Shown here: positions 1-8,312 of the stretch, one piece after another
Layout: each line of letters starts with the position of its first letter
Numbering within the stretch: the first letter of the stretch is position 1
From: JADJMO01 sp016794445
Lineage (GTDB): Bacteria > Myxococcota_A > Polyangia > Polyangiales > JADJMO01
Direction of reading: 5' to 3'
Assembly: GCA_016794445.1 (NCBI GenBank)
Contig: JAEUKC010000116.1
Coordinates: forward strand, 1-64,000
Length of the DNA: 64,000 bases
The notes under the pieces: model-generated
The model's input: the letters and a program-made list of their open reading frames with translations, nothing else
What the model was told of the DNA's origin: nothing
The model's database searches: none
Program-made: the position numbers and the translations under genes

Positions 1-1
1 C

Positions 2-763
2 GGCACCGACTGCGGCGGCGCCTGCGTGGACACGTCCAGCGACGCGAGCAACTGCGGGGTCTGCGGCAAGGTCTGCCCGTCCCCGGGCGCGTGCGTCGCG
101 GGCGCGTGCAGCTCGGTGCTCAAGTGCAACGGCGCGGCGCCGAAGGTGCTCATCTACTCGCCCCTCGGCACCGGCACGAAGGCCTACCTGCCGACCGGCG
201 CGACCTCGACCACGGTCGACGCGACGGGCTGGTCCGCGCTCACGACCGCCGATTTCAAGTCCTACCAGCTCATCGTGTTCGGCGACGAGGGGTACTCGCC
301 GGGCAGCAGCGCGTGGGATGCGATCTACAGCACGAGGGCCAAGTGGTTCCCGGCGATCACCGGGCGCGTCCTCGTGCACACGTTCGACCCCGTCGCGCAC
401 ACGGGCACCGCGGGCGCGACGACGTTCACCACGGCGACGCTCAAGTGGGCGGCGGGCGGCCCCGGCACTGGTCTCTGGGTGGGTCCGGATTTCGGCGACC
501 GGAAGCTCGACGTCCTCACGGACTTCGGAACCTGGACCGTGCTCGGCCAGAAGACGGACAGCGTCGCGGGCGACGACGTCACGGTCGATCTCACCAGCCA
601 CGGCTCGATGGTCGGGTCGTCGGGGTCGTCGATGTCGTCCTGGGGGTACAGCTACCACGGCGCGATCACCGCCTGGCCCTCCAGCTTCGTCAAGGTGGCC
701 TCGATCACCTCGTCGACGGGCCGGGCGCTGGTCGTGGCCAAGGACGTGACCTGCGCGCCCTGA
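2..763 (+). CDS. Secreted Cys-rich protein, 3' end only (ThuA-like C-terminal domain?)
   Basis: The frame is open from the first bases of the window, so the true start lies upstream. The visible part opens with a Cys-rich module (pattern CGGAC then CGVCGKVC) like those repeated in secreted myxobacterial proteins. A single domain of about 210 residues follows. It has alternating hydrophobic strands and motifs such as VLIYSP, YQLIVFGDEGYS and GRVLVHTFDP, which suggests a Rossmann-like, ThuA- or amidotransferase-like fold without recognisable catalytic residues. It ends in CAP and stop. It is probably exported and disulfide-bonded. I do not recognise a specific function. It is convergent with the next gene, 10 bases away. 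Confidence 0.7.
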   Translation, partial: GTDCGGACVDTSSDASNCGVCGKVCPSPGACVAGACSSVLKCNGAAPKVLIYSPLGTGTKAYLPTGATSTTVDATGWSALTTADFKSYQLIVFGDEGYSPGSSAWDAIYSTRAKWFPAITGRVLVHTFDPVAHTGTAGATTFTTATLKWAAGGPGTGLWVGPDFGDRKLDVLTDFGTWTVLGQKTDSVAGDDVTVDLTSHGSMVGSSGSSMSSWGYSYHGAITAWPSSFVKVASITSSTGRALVVAKDVTCAP

Positions 764-773
764 GCCTTGCACG

Positions 774-1565
774 TCACAGCCCGAGGCACGCGGCGAGGAA
801 GTGGAAGTAGAGCCCACCGAGCGCCCAGAGTGGCAGGGTCACGTAGCTCGTGTGGCCGCCGTCGATCTGGCCGTGGTTGTACGACCACAGGCCCTGCTCG
901 AACAGGCTGCTCATCGCGCGCCCGTACGCGTACTCGGTGGTGGAGCCCACGATCGCGAAGAGACCCATGAGCGGCAGGTAGAGCGGGTCGCACAGCAGCG
1001 CGAGCGCCGTGGCCGTCGCCGCGATGGGCAGACAGAAGAGGACCAGCGCCGACCTCGAGAACGAGCCGTCGGTGGGGCGGGTCCACGCGCGCAAGGTCCA
1101 GGCGATCGGGAAGGCGACCGCGAACGCGACCAGGCTGATCAGCATCGGCCGTAGGGGTGCGCTGTGCTCGGGGTGGACGAGCCGCCCCGCCACCTGGAAG
1201 AGCAGCCCGCCGATCGCCCACGGCAGGAAGTTGAGCGTGCTCGTGAACCCCGAGGCGCGGGCGCCGTAGGTGTACGTCCAGATGGGCTCGCGGAAGAACG
1301 CGCGCCAAAGGACGGAGAGGAGGAGCTCGCCCGCGATGCCGGCGAACCCGGCGACCACGAAGAACCCGAGGTAGCGCCGGTCGACGACGACCGCGAGCGC
1401 CGCGAACGTGAGCGGCGCCCACCCCATGAGGAGGTAGAAGCGGCGACGCGTGAACGGAGCGTGGAACAGGTCCACCTTCGCGCCGACGCCGATCGCCGCC
1501 ACGAGGCTGTACAGCTGGGTGACGGCCGTGAGCACGAGCAGCGGAGAGAGCGCGGCGTACGACAT
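774..1565 (-). CDS. Polytopic membrane protein with internal duplication (CmpB/ABC-type IV-like)
   Basis: The product is 263 residues with about six or seven hydrophobic helices and no signal peptide. Two segments repeat one pattern. Residues about 79-128 run from GELLLSVLW through IWTYTYG to LPWAIGGLLF. Residues about 212-258 run from TEYAYGRAMSSLFE through LWSYNHG to LPLWALGGLYF. Each has an acidic residue in a helix, an aromatic W-[TS]-Y block and a W-A-[IL]-GGL helix. This recalls the FE/LWDYS arrangement of the PF06541 family (putative ABC transporter type IV membrane proteins), but here it is duplicated in one chain. Function is unknown. It is divergent from the DUF4246 gene. Confidence 0.65.
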   Translation of the reverse strand: MSYAALSPLLVLTAVTQLYSLVAAIGVGAKVDLFHAPFTRRRFYLLMGWAPLTFAALAVVVDRRYLGFFVVAGFAGIAGELLLSVLWRAFFREPIWTYTYGARASGFTSTLNFLPWAIGGLLFQVAGRLVHPEHSAPLRPMLISLVAFAVAFPIAWTLRAWTRPTDGSFSRSALVLFCLPIAATATALALLCDPLYLPLMGLFAIVGSTTEYAYGRAMSSLFEQGLWSYNHGQIDGGHTSYVTLPLWALGGLYFHFLAACLGL

Positions 1566-1650
1566 GGAGCCGATGGCAGGCAGGCTACCGCACGCGCCCC
1601 GTTCGGGACCCGCCTTCCGGTATCATCGCCGGCTTCACCGGAGGACCACG

Positions 1651-3024
1651 ATGACCGCACGACTCGCCCAGACGACCGACTTCGCCTTCGTCGAGGAGCT
1701 CCTCACCTTCGGGGACGGCTACGTGCCGCAGCCGGGGGACGTGATCGAGAACAGCGACCTCTCGACGACGAGCGGCAAGCCGGTGCCCGCGGGTCGGGTG
1801 ACCGTCGTGCGCAGCGACGACGAGACCGTCTCGCTGCGCGACGAGGCCGGCGAAGAGCACGACGTCCCGACCAAGAGCTGGATGTACGTCGTCGAGTCGC
1901 CGACCATCTCCGGGGTCTGGGAGAGGCAGCTGCGGCGCGACGATCCGGACGGCGTGGCCTACGCCGACGACATCGTCGATCCGGCCCTGGCGCAGCGCCT
2001 GCGCGCGGACGTGCGGCGCCTGCTCGAGGAGCCGGCGGACTACCACCCCGGGTCTGGCACCAAGGTGCGCGACCTCGTCCACCCCTCGCTCTTTCCCTAC
2101 ATCGAGGGCCGATCGGTCCTGTCGACGCCCGTGGACTCTCCCGCGCACGAGCCCGACACGCACGACCGCTTCGGTCGTCCGTTCGAGCGCTCGCGCTACC
2201 AGTGGCTGCCGACGCCGTTCGCCGTGGCCGAGGACGGCACGGTCCGCGCGCTCTCGTACATCAACAACCTCGACGGCGAGCGGCATCCCGACACGGTCCA
2301 GGATCTCTCGGTCCTGCTCGCGACGGCGCTGCCGCTGATCGAGAGCGTGGTCGGCTACGTCGAGGCCACGAGCTTCTGGCGCGAGGGCGATCTCGACGAC
2401 GAGTCGGAGCTCCCCGAGCTGGACGAGCCCGTCCGCACGCCGGCGCCCCCGGTGTCCCTGCGCGGTCGCGAGCTCCTCGTCATCCCCAAGATCGTCGAAT
2501 ACCGCCTCGGCGCCGGCGAGACCCACGAGGGCGTGTGGCACGTCGAGGGCATGAGCCACGAGCACATCGTCGCGACGTGCCTCTACGTGCTCGATCGCGA
2601 CGACAGCCTGATCGGTGGTCGCCTCCAGTTCAAGCGCCCCTACACCGTCGACGAGGCCGGGCGCCTGTTCTGGTCGGCCGACCAGGGGCGGCCACCGCCG
2701 GTGGGGGCGCTGGTCGACGAGGGGACCATCCCGCTCGGTGGGGTCGAGACGCCGGCTGGACGCCTGCTCGTGTTCCCGAACTCGCACATCCACAAGCTGA
2801 ACACGCTGTCGCTCGCGCCCGGCGCGACCGAGGGGCGGCGCCGGGTCATCGTGTTCTGGGTCGTCGACCCGAACGTCACGATCCCGTCGACGCGCGAGGT
2901 CGCGCCACAGCAGGGCGTGATCCCGCGCGAGGAGGCGCTGGCCGCGCGGCTCGAGCTGATGGACGAGCGGCGTCGGCACAAGCAGACGCTCAACGTGCGC
3001 GTCGTGAACCTCTGCGAGCACTGA
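1651..3024 (+). CDS. DUF4246-like 2-oxoglutarate/Fe(II) oxygenase-type protein
   Basis: The product is 457 residues from the ATG at 1651, which follows a GGAGG at 1640-1644. A longer in-frame extension upstream has no ribosome site. The C-terminal half carries the DUF4246 signature: a W-H-V-E-G block (H297, E299), then H-E-H-I-V-A-T, later F-P-N-S-H-I-H-K and R-R-R-V-I-V-F-W-V-V-D-P. These fit the HxE...H metal triad and the 2-oxoglutarate Arg of a jelly-roll dioxygenase. DUF4246 is best known from fungi and occurs sporadically in bacteria. The substrate is unknown. The gene stands alone between a membrane protein and a convergent kinase. Confidence 0.75.
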   Translation: MTARLAQTTDFAFVEELLTFGDGYVPQPGDVIENSDLSTTSGKPVPAGRVTVVRSDDETVSLRDEAGEEHDVPTKSWMYVVESPTISGVWERQLRRDDPDGVAYADDIVDPALAQRLRADVRRLLEEPADYHPGSGTKVRDLVHPSLFPYIEGRSVLSTPVDSPAHEPDTHDRFGRPFERSRYQWLPTPFAVAEDGTVRALSYINNLDGERHPDTVQDLSVLLATALPLIESVVGYVEATSFWREGDLDDESELPELDEPVRTPAPPVSLRGRELLVIPKIVEYRLGAGETHEGVWHVEGMSHEHIVATCLYVLDRDDSLIGGRLQFKRPYTVDEAGRLFWSADQGRPPPVGALVDEGTIPLGGVETPAGRLLVFPNSHIHKLNTLSLAPGATEGRRRVIVFWVVDPNVTIPSTREVAPQQGVIPREEALAARLELMDERRRHKQTLNVRVVNLCEH

Positions 3025-3042
3025 CGCGCCGTCGGAGCCCAG

Positions 3043-4479
3043 TCACTTCTTCCGGCCCAGCGCGTAGGTGACCTCGCTGCCGACGAGGAGGTCGTGGAAC
3101 GCGCGGCGCTCGCGGTCGAACGCGGCCATGGCGAGCCCCGCGGCGTACATCAGCGTGAGCAACCCGTGGGTGATGGCGAAGGCGAGGACCAGCGAGCGCG
3201 CCTCGTCGGCCTCGACCGGCTGCAGCTGCTCGACCAGCTTCCGGAGGTGCGAGGCGCCCTGGGTCTTGAGGGTGATGGCGCCGAGGAAGAACGGCAGCCA
3301 CAGCGACACGAACGTGCGGACCGCGCTGCGCACGAGGCCGAGCTGCGAGCCGTCCCGCTTGCGCACCCGCAGCGAGAGCGCCCACTTGGACAGCGTGCAG
3401 CCCCAGTAGGCGTGCGCGACCGTCACGTAGATCAGGTGGATCGGCACGGCCGGCCAGCCGATCGCCGCGATCAGCGTGCCGGCCAGCAGGCAGTCGAGCG
3501 CGTTCGCCGCGCCGCGCACCCAGAAGCCCGCGTGCACCTTGGCCTCGGGGCCCGCGGCCTCGAGCGCGGCGAGGAGCTGATCGTAGTCGTCGAACCGATC
3601 GCCGCGCTTCTTCGCCATCAGTCGCATGACGATGGCCGCGATCGCGGCTGGGCAGTCCTTGACCTTGTCGCCGAGCGGCACCGGCGTCTCGGTCACGTGT
3701 TTGGTCGCGACCACGATGCCGTTCGGCCCGTCGAACGCCGGCGAGCCCGAGATCAGGTGATAGAACGCGCACCCGAGCGAGTACATGTCGGCGCGGTGAT
3801 CGATGGCCTCGCCCTGGGCCTGCTCGGGGGCCATGTAGAGCGGCGTGCCGAGCACGGCGCCGTCCTCGGTGAGCGTGGTGTTGCTGCCGATCGGCTTGGC
3901 GATCCCGAAGTCGGCGATCTTCACCCAGCCGTCCTTGGCGCGGAGCAGGTTCGCGGGCTTGATGTCGCGGTGCACGATGCCCGCGTGGTGCGCGTCGCGC
4001 AGGCCACGGGCGACGTGCATCATGGCCTGCCGCGCCTCCTCGGGGTGCAGCATCGCGCGCCGCTCGAGGATGGCCTCGAGGGGCTCGCCGTCGATGAGCT
4101 CCATCGCGAAGTAGAGCGACCCGGTCTGCCCCTCGCGCGCGGGCATGTGGCCGATGAAGTGGATCGCGACCACGTTGGGCGAGGTGAGCTTGGCCTGGGC
4201 GCGCGCCTCGCGGACGAACCGCTCGGCCAGGTGCGCGTGGGCGGCGAGCTCGTCGGGGATGACCTTGAGCGCCACCTTGCGATCGAGCGAGACGTCGTGG
4301 GCGAGGTAGACCGCGCCCATCCCGCCGCGCCCGATCAGCTTCTCGATCTGGAAGTGGTCGACCTGCTGGCCCACCCACCGATCGACCGACGTGGGCGGCG
4401 GCGTGGGCGTGCGCGGCATGGGCGTGGTCGCGGCCACCTCGAGGTGGGCGCGTCCCGGGTCGTCGAGCACCTTCCCCAC
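3043..4479 (-). CDS. Ser/Thr protein kinase with C-terminal RDD membrane domain
   Basis: The product is 478 residues from a GTG at 4479; an ATG at 4419 is an alternative. The kinase domain covers about residues 40-305. It has a Gly-rich loop GRGGMGAVYLAHD, lysine in VALKVI, catalytic HRDIKPAN, DFG in IADFGIAK and a GTPLYMAPEQ activation segment. The last 150 residues form an RDD-type membrane domain with several helices, opening GFWVRGAANALDCLLAG. The enzyme should phosphorylate Ser/Thr on cytosolic partners while anchored in the inner membrane. It starts 9 bases after the glutamine-synthetase-like gene on the same strand, so the two are probably cotranscribed. The PP2C phosphatase at 17.3 kb is a plausible opponent, but nothing here links them directly. 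Confidence 0.93.
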   Translation of the reverse strand: MGKVLDDPGRAHLEVAATTPMPRTPTPPPTSVDRWVGQQVDHFQIEKLIGRGGMGAVYLAHDVSLDRKVALKVIPDELAAHAHLAERFVREARAQAKLTSPNVVAIHFIGHMPAREGQTGSLYFAMELIDGEPLEAILERRAMLHPEEARQAMMHVARGLRDAHHAGIVHRDIKPANLLRAKDGWVKIADFGIAKPIGSNTTLTEDGAVLGTPLYMAPEQAQGEAIDHRADMYSLGCAFYHLISGSPAFDGPNGIVVATKHVTETPVPLGDKVKDCPAAIAAIVMRLMAKKRGDRFDDYDQLLAALEAAGPEAKVHAGFWVRGAANALDCLLAGTLIAAIGWPAVPIHLIYVTVAHAYWGCTLSKWALSLRVRKRDGSQLGLVRSAVRTFVSLWLPFFLGAITLKTQGASHLRKLVEQLQPVEADEARSLVLAFAITHGLLTLMYAAGLAMAAFDRERRAFHDLLVGSEVTYALGRKK

Positions 4480-4488
4480 GCCGCTAGC

Positions 4489-5844
4489 TCAGATGATCTC
4501 GAAGTAACGCGCAAGCTCCCAGTCGGTGACCGCGCGGTCGAACCGGGCGACCTCGTGTCGCCGGGTGCGCACGTAGTGGTCGACGAAGGCGTCGCCGAGG
4601 ATCGCCCGCGCCTCCACGCTGCCGTGCAGGAGCTCCGTCGCCGCGGAGAGCGTGCGGGGCAGGGGGGCCGCGTCGGGGGCCGGGAGCGAGGTGTCACCGC
4701 TCCGCATGGGCGGCGGCTCGAGGCGCCGCTCGATGCCGTGCAGGCCCGCCGCGAGCACCGCCGCGATCGAGTTGTAGGGGTGCAGGTCGGCCGCCGTCTG
4801 CCGGAACTCCACGCGCGTGGACTTGGGCCCGGCCGGGATGACGCGGATGGCGCTCGTGCGGTTCTCGACGCCCCAGCTCGCGGTGAGCGGCGCCCACACG
4901 CCGGGCACGTAGCGCCGGTAGCTATTGACGGTGGGCGCGTGGATCGCGGTGAGCGCGGGCATCAACGAGAGCAGGCCGCCCACGTAGTGCCGCCCGAGCT
5001 CGGAGAGCTGGCCGTCGTCGCCGGCGAACAGGTTCTTGCCGCTCGCGTCGACGATGCTCTGGTGGATGTGCCCGCCGCTGCCCGGCAGGTCGGCGCTCCA
5101 TTTGGCCATGAAGGTGGGGATCACGCCGAAGCGCCCGCAGATCTGCTTCGCGCAGGTCTTGAAGAGCGCGGCCTTGTCGGCCGAGGCGAGGGCGTCGTCG
5201 TACTTGATCGCGACCTCGTACACACCAGGCCCGGTCTCGGTGTGGAAGCCCTCGATCGGGACGTCGAACGCGGCCATCTCGTCGAGGATGGCGTGCATCA
5301 GCTCCTGGTGCTGGCCCTCGCGGAGCCACGAGTAGCCGAACATGCCGGGCGAGATCGGCGTGAGGCCGCGGTAGTGCTTGTCTCGCACGGACTCCGGGGT
5401 CTCCTTGAACAGCCAGAACTCGAACTCGACGGCGACCTTCGGCGTCCAGCCCTTCGCGGCGTAGCGCTCGAGGACCCCGCGCAGGAGCGAGCGACCGCAC
5501 CCCGGGTGCGCCTTGCCCTCGTGGCGGAAGTCCGCGAGGCACGCCGCGGTGCGCGGCTCCCACGGCAGGTGGCGCACGGTGCTGGGATCGAGGATGGCGA
5601 GCGTGTCGGGGTAGCCGGTGTGCCAGCCGGTGACGTGCGCGCGGTGCGAGGGATCTTTGCCGTCGTCGTACAGATGGTCCTCGACGTCCCACCCGAAGAT
5701 GACGTCGCAGAACCCGAAGCCGGTCTCGAGGGCGGAGAAGAACTTCTCCTTCGACACGATCTTGCCGCGGAGGACGCCGTCCACGTCGAAGCCGCCGATC
5801 TTCACGTGGGTCACGCCGTCGAGGCGCTGCTCGAGGGTCTTCAT
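4489..5844 (-). CDS. Glutamine synthetase family ligase (GS-I fold, PuuA/GlnA-paralogue type)
   Basis: The product is 451 residues from the ATG at 5844; an ATG 18 bases upstream is possible. Glutamine-synthetase features are visible: a beta-grasp N-terminus, VAVEFEFWLF (metal Glu), ETGPGVYEVAI, GGHIHQS, then PTVNSYRRYVPG and RTSAIRVIP, with the adenylylation loop region not canonical. The divergence suggests gamma-glutamyl ligation of an amine or amino acid rather than housekeeping glutamine synthesis. The start has no Shine-Dalgarno; the upstream bases are a pyrimidine run (CTCCTCCTCC on the coding strand). It lies upstream of the RDD kinase with a 9-base gap, and divergent from the Hsp70 operon. 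Confidence 0.88.
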   Translation of the reverse strand: MKTLEQRLDGVTHVKIGGFDVDGVLRGKIVSKEKFFSALETGFGFCDVIFGWDVEDHLYDDGKDPSHRAHVTGWHTGYPDTLAILDPSTVRHLPWEPRTAACLADFRHEGKAHPGCGRSLLRGVLERYAAKGWTPKVAVEFEFWLFKETPESVRDKHYRGLTPISPGMFGYSWLREGQHQELMHAILDEMAAFDVPIEGFHTETGPGVYEVAIKYDDALASADKAALFKTCAKQICGRFGVIPTFMAKWSADLPGSGGHIHQSIVDASGKNLFAGDDGQLSELGRHYVGGLLSLMPALTAIHAPTVNSYRRYVPGVWAPLTASWGVENRTSAIRVIPAGPKSTRVEFRQTAADLHPYNSIAAVLAAGLHGIERRLEPPPMRSGDTSLPAPDAAPLPRTLSAATELLHGSVEARAILGDAFVDHYVRTRRHEVARFDRAVTDWELARYFEII

Positions 5845-5959
5845 GGAGGAGGAGGAGAACACATTTCTGGGCCAGAGAGGCGCTCGCGGGATTCGCCCGC
5901 GGCCGAGGCGACCGGCTCTCGAGTCCGCGGCTGGTTTCCACGGGTGGGCGCAAACCCGC

Positions 5960-5973
5960 TATCTTCCCGCCTC
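5960..5973 (+). promoter_or_regulatory. Candidate -10 box giving a leaderless transcript
   Basis: TATCTT at 5960-5965 lies 8 bases before the GTG start of the DUF2760 gene, and no Shine-Dalgarno is present. If this is a -10 element, transcription would begin at or next to the start codon. The same TATCTT arrangement precedes the allantoinase start at 34969. No convincing -35 hexamer is visible. Confidence 0.35.
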
Positions 5974-6513
5974 GTGTCCGACCCCCTGCCTGGGTTCTTC
6001 GAGCGGCTCGTCCTCGCGTGGGCGGCGTACTTCCGCATCCTCTTCGACGCGGCCTACGCGGCGCGGGTGCGCTCTGCCGCGACCGAGGCGCCGGCGCTGC
6101 CCGAGCCGAAGCCCGAGCCGGTGAAGGTCGACTCGGTCGACCCCGCGCTCCAGCTGCTCGCCCTGTTCCAGCGCGAGGGGCGGTTCGTCGACTTCCTGGA
6201 AGAAGACGTCACGAGCTTCCCCGACGCCGACGTCGGCGCCGCCGCGCGCGTCGTCCACGACGGCTGCCGCAAGGCGCTCCGCGCGCACGGCAAGCTCGTC
6301 GCCGTGCGCAAGGAAGACGAGGGCGCTCGCGTGACCGTCGAGGAGAAGGAGACCCGGAGCGGCGCCGTGAAGCTCACCGGCAACGTCGCCGGCAGCGCGC
6401 CGTTCTCGGGCGCGCTCCGTCACCGCGGCTGGCGCGTCGAGGACCTGCACCTGCCCGAGGCGGCGGAGGGCCACGACGCGAAGGTGATCGCGCCCGCGGA
6501 GGTGGAGCTGTGA
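5974..6513 (+). CDS. DUF2760 domain protein
   Basis: The product is 179 residues from a GTG. An N-terminal amphipathic or membrane-associated stretch (FFERLVLAWAAYFRILFDAAYAAR) and a Glu/Pro-rich linker precede a domain of about 120 residues. That domain has the family features ALQLLALFQREGRFVDFL and a C-terminal GWRVEDLHLP. DUF2760 genes are typically found just upstream of paired Hsp70 genes, as here. Its role is unknown, and a co-factor or adaptor for those chaperones is an inference. The stop overlaps the next start (GTGA, 6510-6513), which implies translational coupling. Confidence 0.85.
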   Translation: MSDPLPGFFERLVLAWAAYFRILFDAAYAARVRSAATEAPALPEPKPEPVKVDSVDPALQLLALFQREGRFVDFLEEDVTSFPDADVGAAARVVHDGCRKALRAHGKLVAVRKEDEGARVTVEEKETRSGAVKLTGNVAGSAPFSGALRHRGWRVEDLHLPEAAEGHDAKVIAPAEVEL

Positions 6514-8312
6514 CCTACGCCATCGGCATCGACCTCGGCACCACCCACACCGCGCTCGCCTACGTGGACCTCGATCTCGTCGACGGCGAGGACGCGCCGC
6601 CGTCGGTGCTCGCGATCCCTCAGCTCGTGTCGGCCGGCGCCCTCGAGGCACGGAGCCTGCTCCCCTCGTTCCTCTACCTGCCGCACAGCGGCGAGTCGCA
6701 CCCGCTGCCGTGGGACGCCGGCCGCAGCTTCGTCGTCGGCGAGCTCGCCCGCGCGCGCGCCGCGGAGCTGCCCGCGCGCGTCGTCGCCTCGAGCAAGAGC
6801 TGGCTCTGCCACGCGGGCGTGGATCGCCGCGCGGCCATCCTGCCGCAGCTGCCCGCTGGCGCGGTCACCGACCCTGACCTCCCGCGCCTGTCCCCCGTCG
6901 TCGCCGCCCAGCGCTACCTCGAGCACCTGCGCGAGGTGTGGGACCAGAAGCAGGAGCCGCTCGCCGAGCAGGAGGTCGTGCTCACCGTGCCGGCGTCGTT
7001 CGACGCGGCCGCGCGAGAGCTCACCGCCGAGGCCGCGCGCGCCGCGGGCATCGCGCACCTCACGCTGCTCGAGGAGCCGCAGGCGGCCCTCTACGCGTGG
7101 ATCGAGCAGTCGCGCGGCGCCTGGCGCAAGGAGGTCAAGGTCGGCGACGTGATCCTCGTGGTCGACGTCGGCGGCGGCACCACCGACTTCTCCGCGATCG
7201 CCGTCACCGAGTCCGAGGGCGGGCTCGACCTGCGCCGCGTCGCCGTCGGCGAGCACATCCTGCTCGGCGGCGACAACATGGACCTCGCGCTCGCCCACGC
7301 GGTGCGCGCCGACCTCGAGGCCCAGGGAAAATCCCTCGATCCGCTGCAGGCCCAGGCGCTCGTGCACGCCTGCCGCGCCGGCAAGGAGCAGCTGCTCTCG
7401 GACCCGGCGCTCGCCGCGGTGCCCATCGCGCTCGCCGGCCGCGGGTCGAAGCTCGTCGGCTCGGTGATCCGCGCCGAGCTCACCCGCGCGCGCCTCGAGT
7501 CGCTGCTCGTGGAGGGGTTCTTCCCCGTCGTCGAGGGCAGCGCTCGGCCCGTGACCCGCGCGCGCGTCGGCCTCACGCAGCTCGGGCTCCCCTACGCGCA
7601 GGACCCGGCCGTCACGCGTCACCTCGCCGCGTTCCTCGGCCGCCAGGTGGCCGCGGCCGGCAACGCCGAGGCCCGCACGCTGCTGCACCCGACCGCGATC
7701 CTCTTCAACGGCGGCGTCATGAAGGCCGACCCGCTGCGCAAGCGGCTCGTCGAAACCTTGAACGCCTGGCTCGTCAAAGACGGCGGCGCACCCGCGCGCG
7801 TGCTCGCGGGCGAAGACCTCGACCTGAGCGTCGCGCGCGGCGCCGCCTACTACGCCACCACCAGGCGCGGCCGCGGCGTTCGCATCCGCGGCGGCACGGC
7901 GCGCTCGTACTACGTGGGCATCGAGGGCGCGGCCCCGGCGGTCCCCGGCATCGAGCCGCCGCTCGTCGCGCTGTGCGTCGCCCCCTTCGGCGTCGAGGAG
8001 GGCTCGCCGCCCGCGCGCGCGCCGCAGGAGCTCGGCCTCGTGGTCGGCGAGCCGGTGCGCTTCCGCTTCTTCGGCAGCACCGTGCGCCGCGACGACCGCG
8101 TGGGTCACGCGCTCGAGCGCTGGAAGCCGGGTGACGAGCTCGACGAGCTGCCGGCGATCGAGGCGACCGTGCCCTCGGAGGGGCGCCGCGTGGGCGACGT
8201 CATCCCCGTGCAGATCGAGTCCACCGTCACCGAGATCGGCACGCTGCGGCTCGAGGCCATCTCCGCCGACGGGGCGCGGTTCGCCCTCGAGCTCAACGTC
8301 CGCGAGCCCTGA
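6510..8312 (+). CDS. Hsp70 family ATPase (HscC/YegD-like), first of a pair
   Basis: The product is 600 residues from the GTG at 6510. The nucleotide-binding domain has the phosphate-1 motif GIDLGTTHTA near the start, VVDVGGGTTDFS as phosphate-2, and LLGGDNMDLALA. The region corresponding to the substrate-binding domain is shortened and lacks a classical helical lid. It does not look like housekeeping DnaK, since no grpE or dnaJ lies alongside. It overlaps both neighbours (4 bases upstream, 1 base downstream, as TGATG), so the three genes form one translation-coupled operon. The substrate is unknown. Confidence 0.93.
   Translation: MTYAIGIDLGTTHTALAYVDLDLVDGEDAPPSVLAIPQLVSAGALEARSLLPSFLYLPHSGESHPLPWDAGRSFVVGELARARAAELPARVVASSKSWLCHAGVDRRAAILPQLPAGAVTDPDLPRLSPVVAAQRYLEHLREVWDQKQEPLAEQEVVLTVPASFDAAARELTAEAARAAGIAHLTLLEEPQAALYAWIEQSRGAWRKEVKVGDVILVVDVGGGTTDFSAIAVTESEGGLDLRRVAVGEHILLGGDNMDLALAHAVRADLEAQGKSLDPLQAQALVHACRAGKEQLLSDPALAAVPIALAGRGSKLVGSVIRAELTRARLESLLVEGFFPVVEGSARPVTRARVGLTQLGLPYAQDPAVTRHLAAFLGRQVAAAGNAEARTLLHPTAILFNGGVMKADPLRKRLVETLNAWLVKDGGAPARVLAGEDLDLSVARGAAYYATTRRGRGVRIRGGTARSYYVGIEGAAPAVPGIEPPLVALCVAPFGVEEGSPPARAPQELGLVVGEPVRFRFFGSTVRRDDRVGHALERWKPGDELDELPAIEATVPSEGRRVGDVIPVQIESTVTEIGTLRLEAISADGARFALELNVREP

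Noticed and set aside
3094..6513. Very long open frame on the plus strand through the kinase and glutamine-synthetase genes
   Set aside because: It is antisense to two well-supported genes and is rich in Arg, Gly, Val and His, typical of the shadow frame of high-G+C coding DNA. Only its last part (from GTG 5974) is the real DUF2760 gene.
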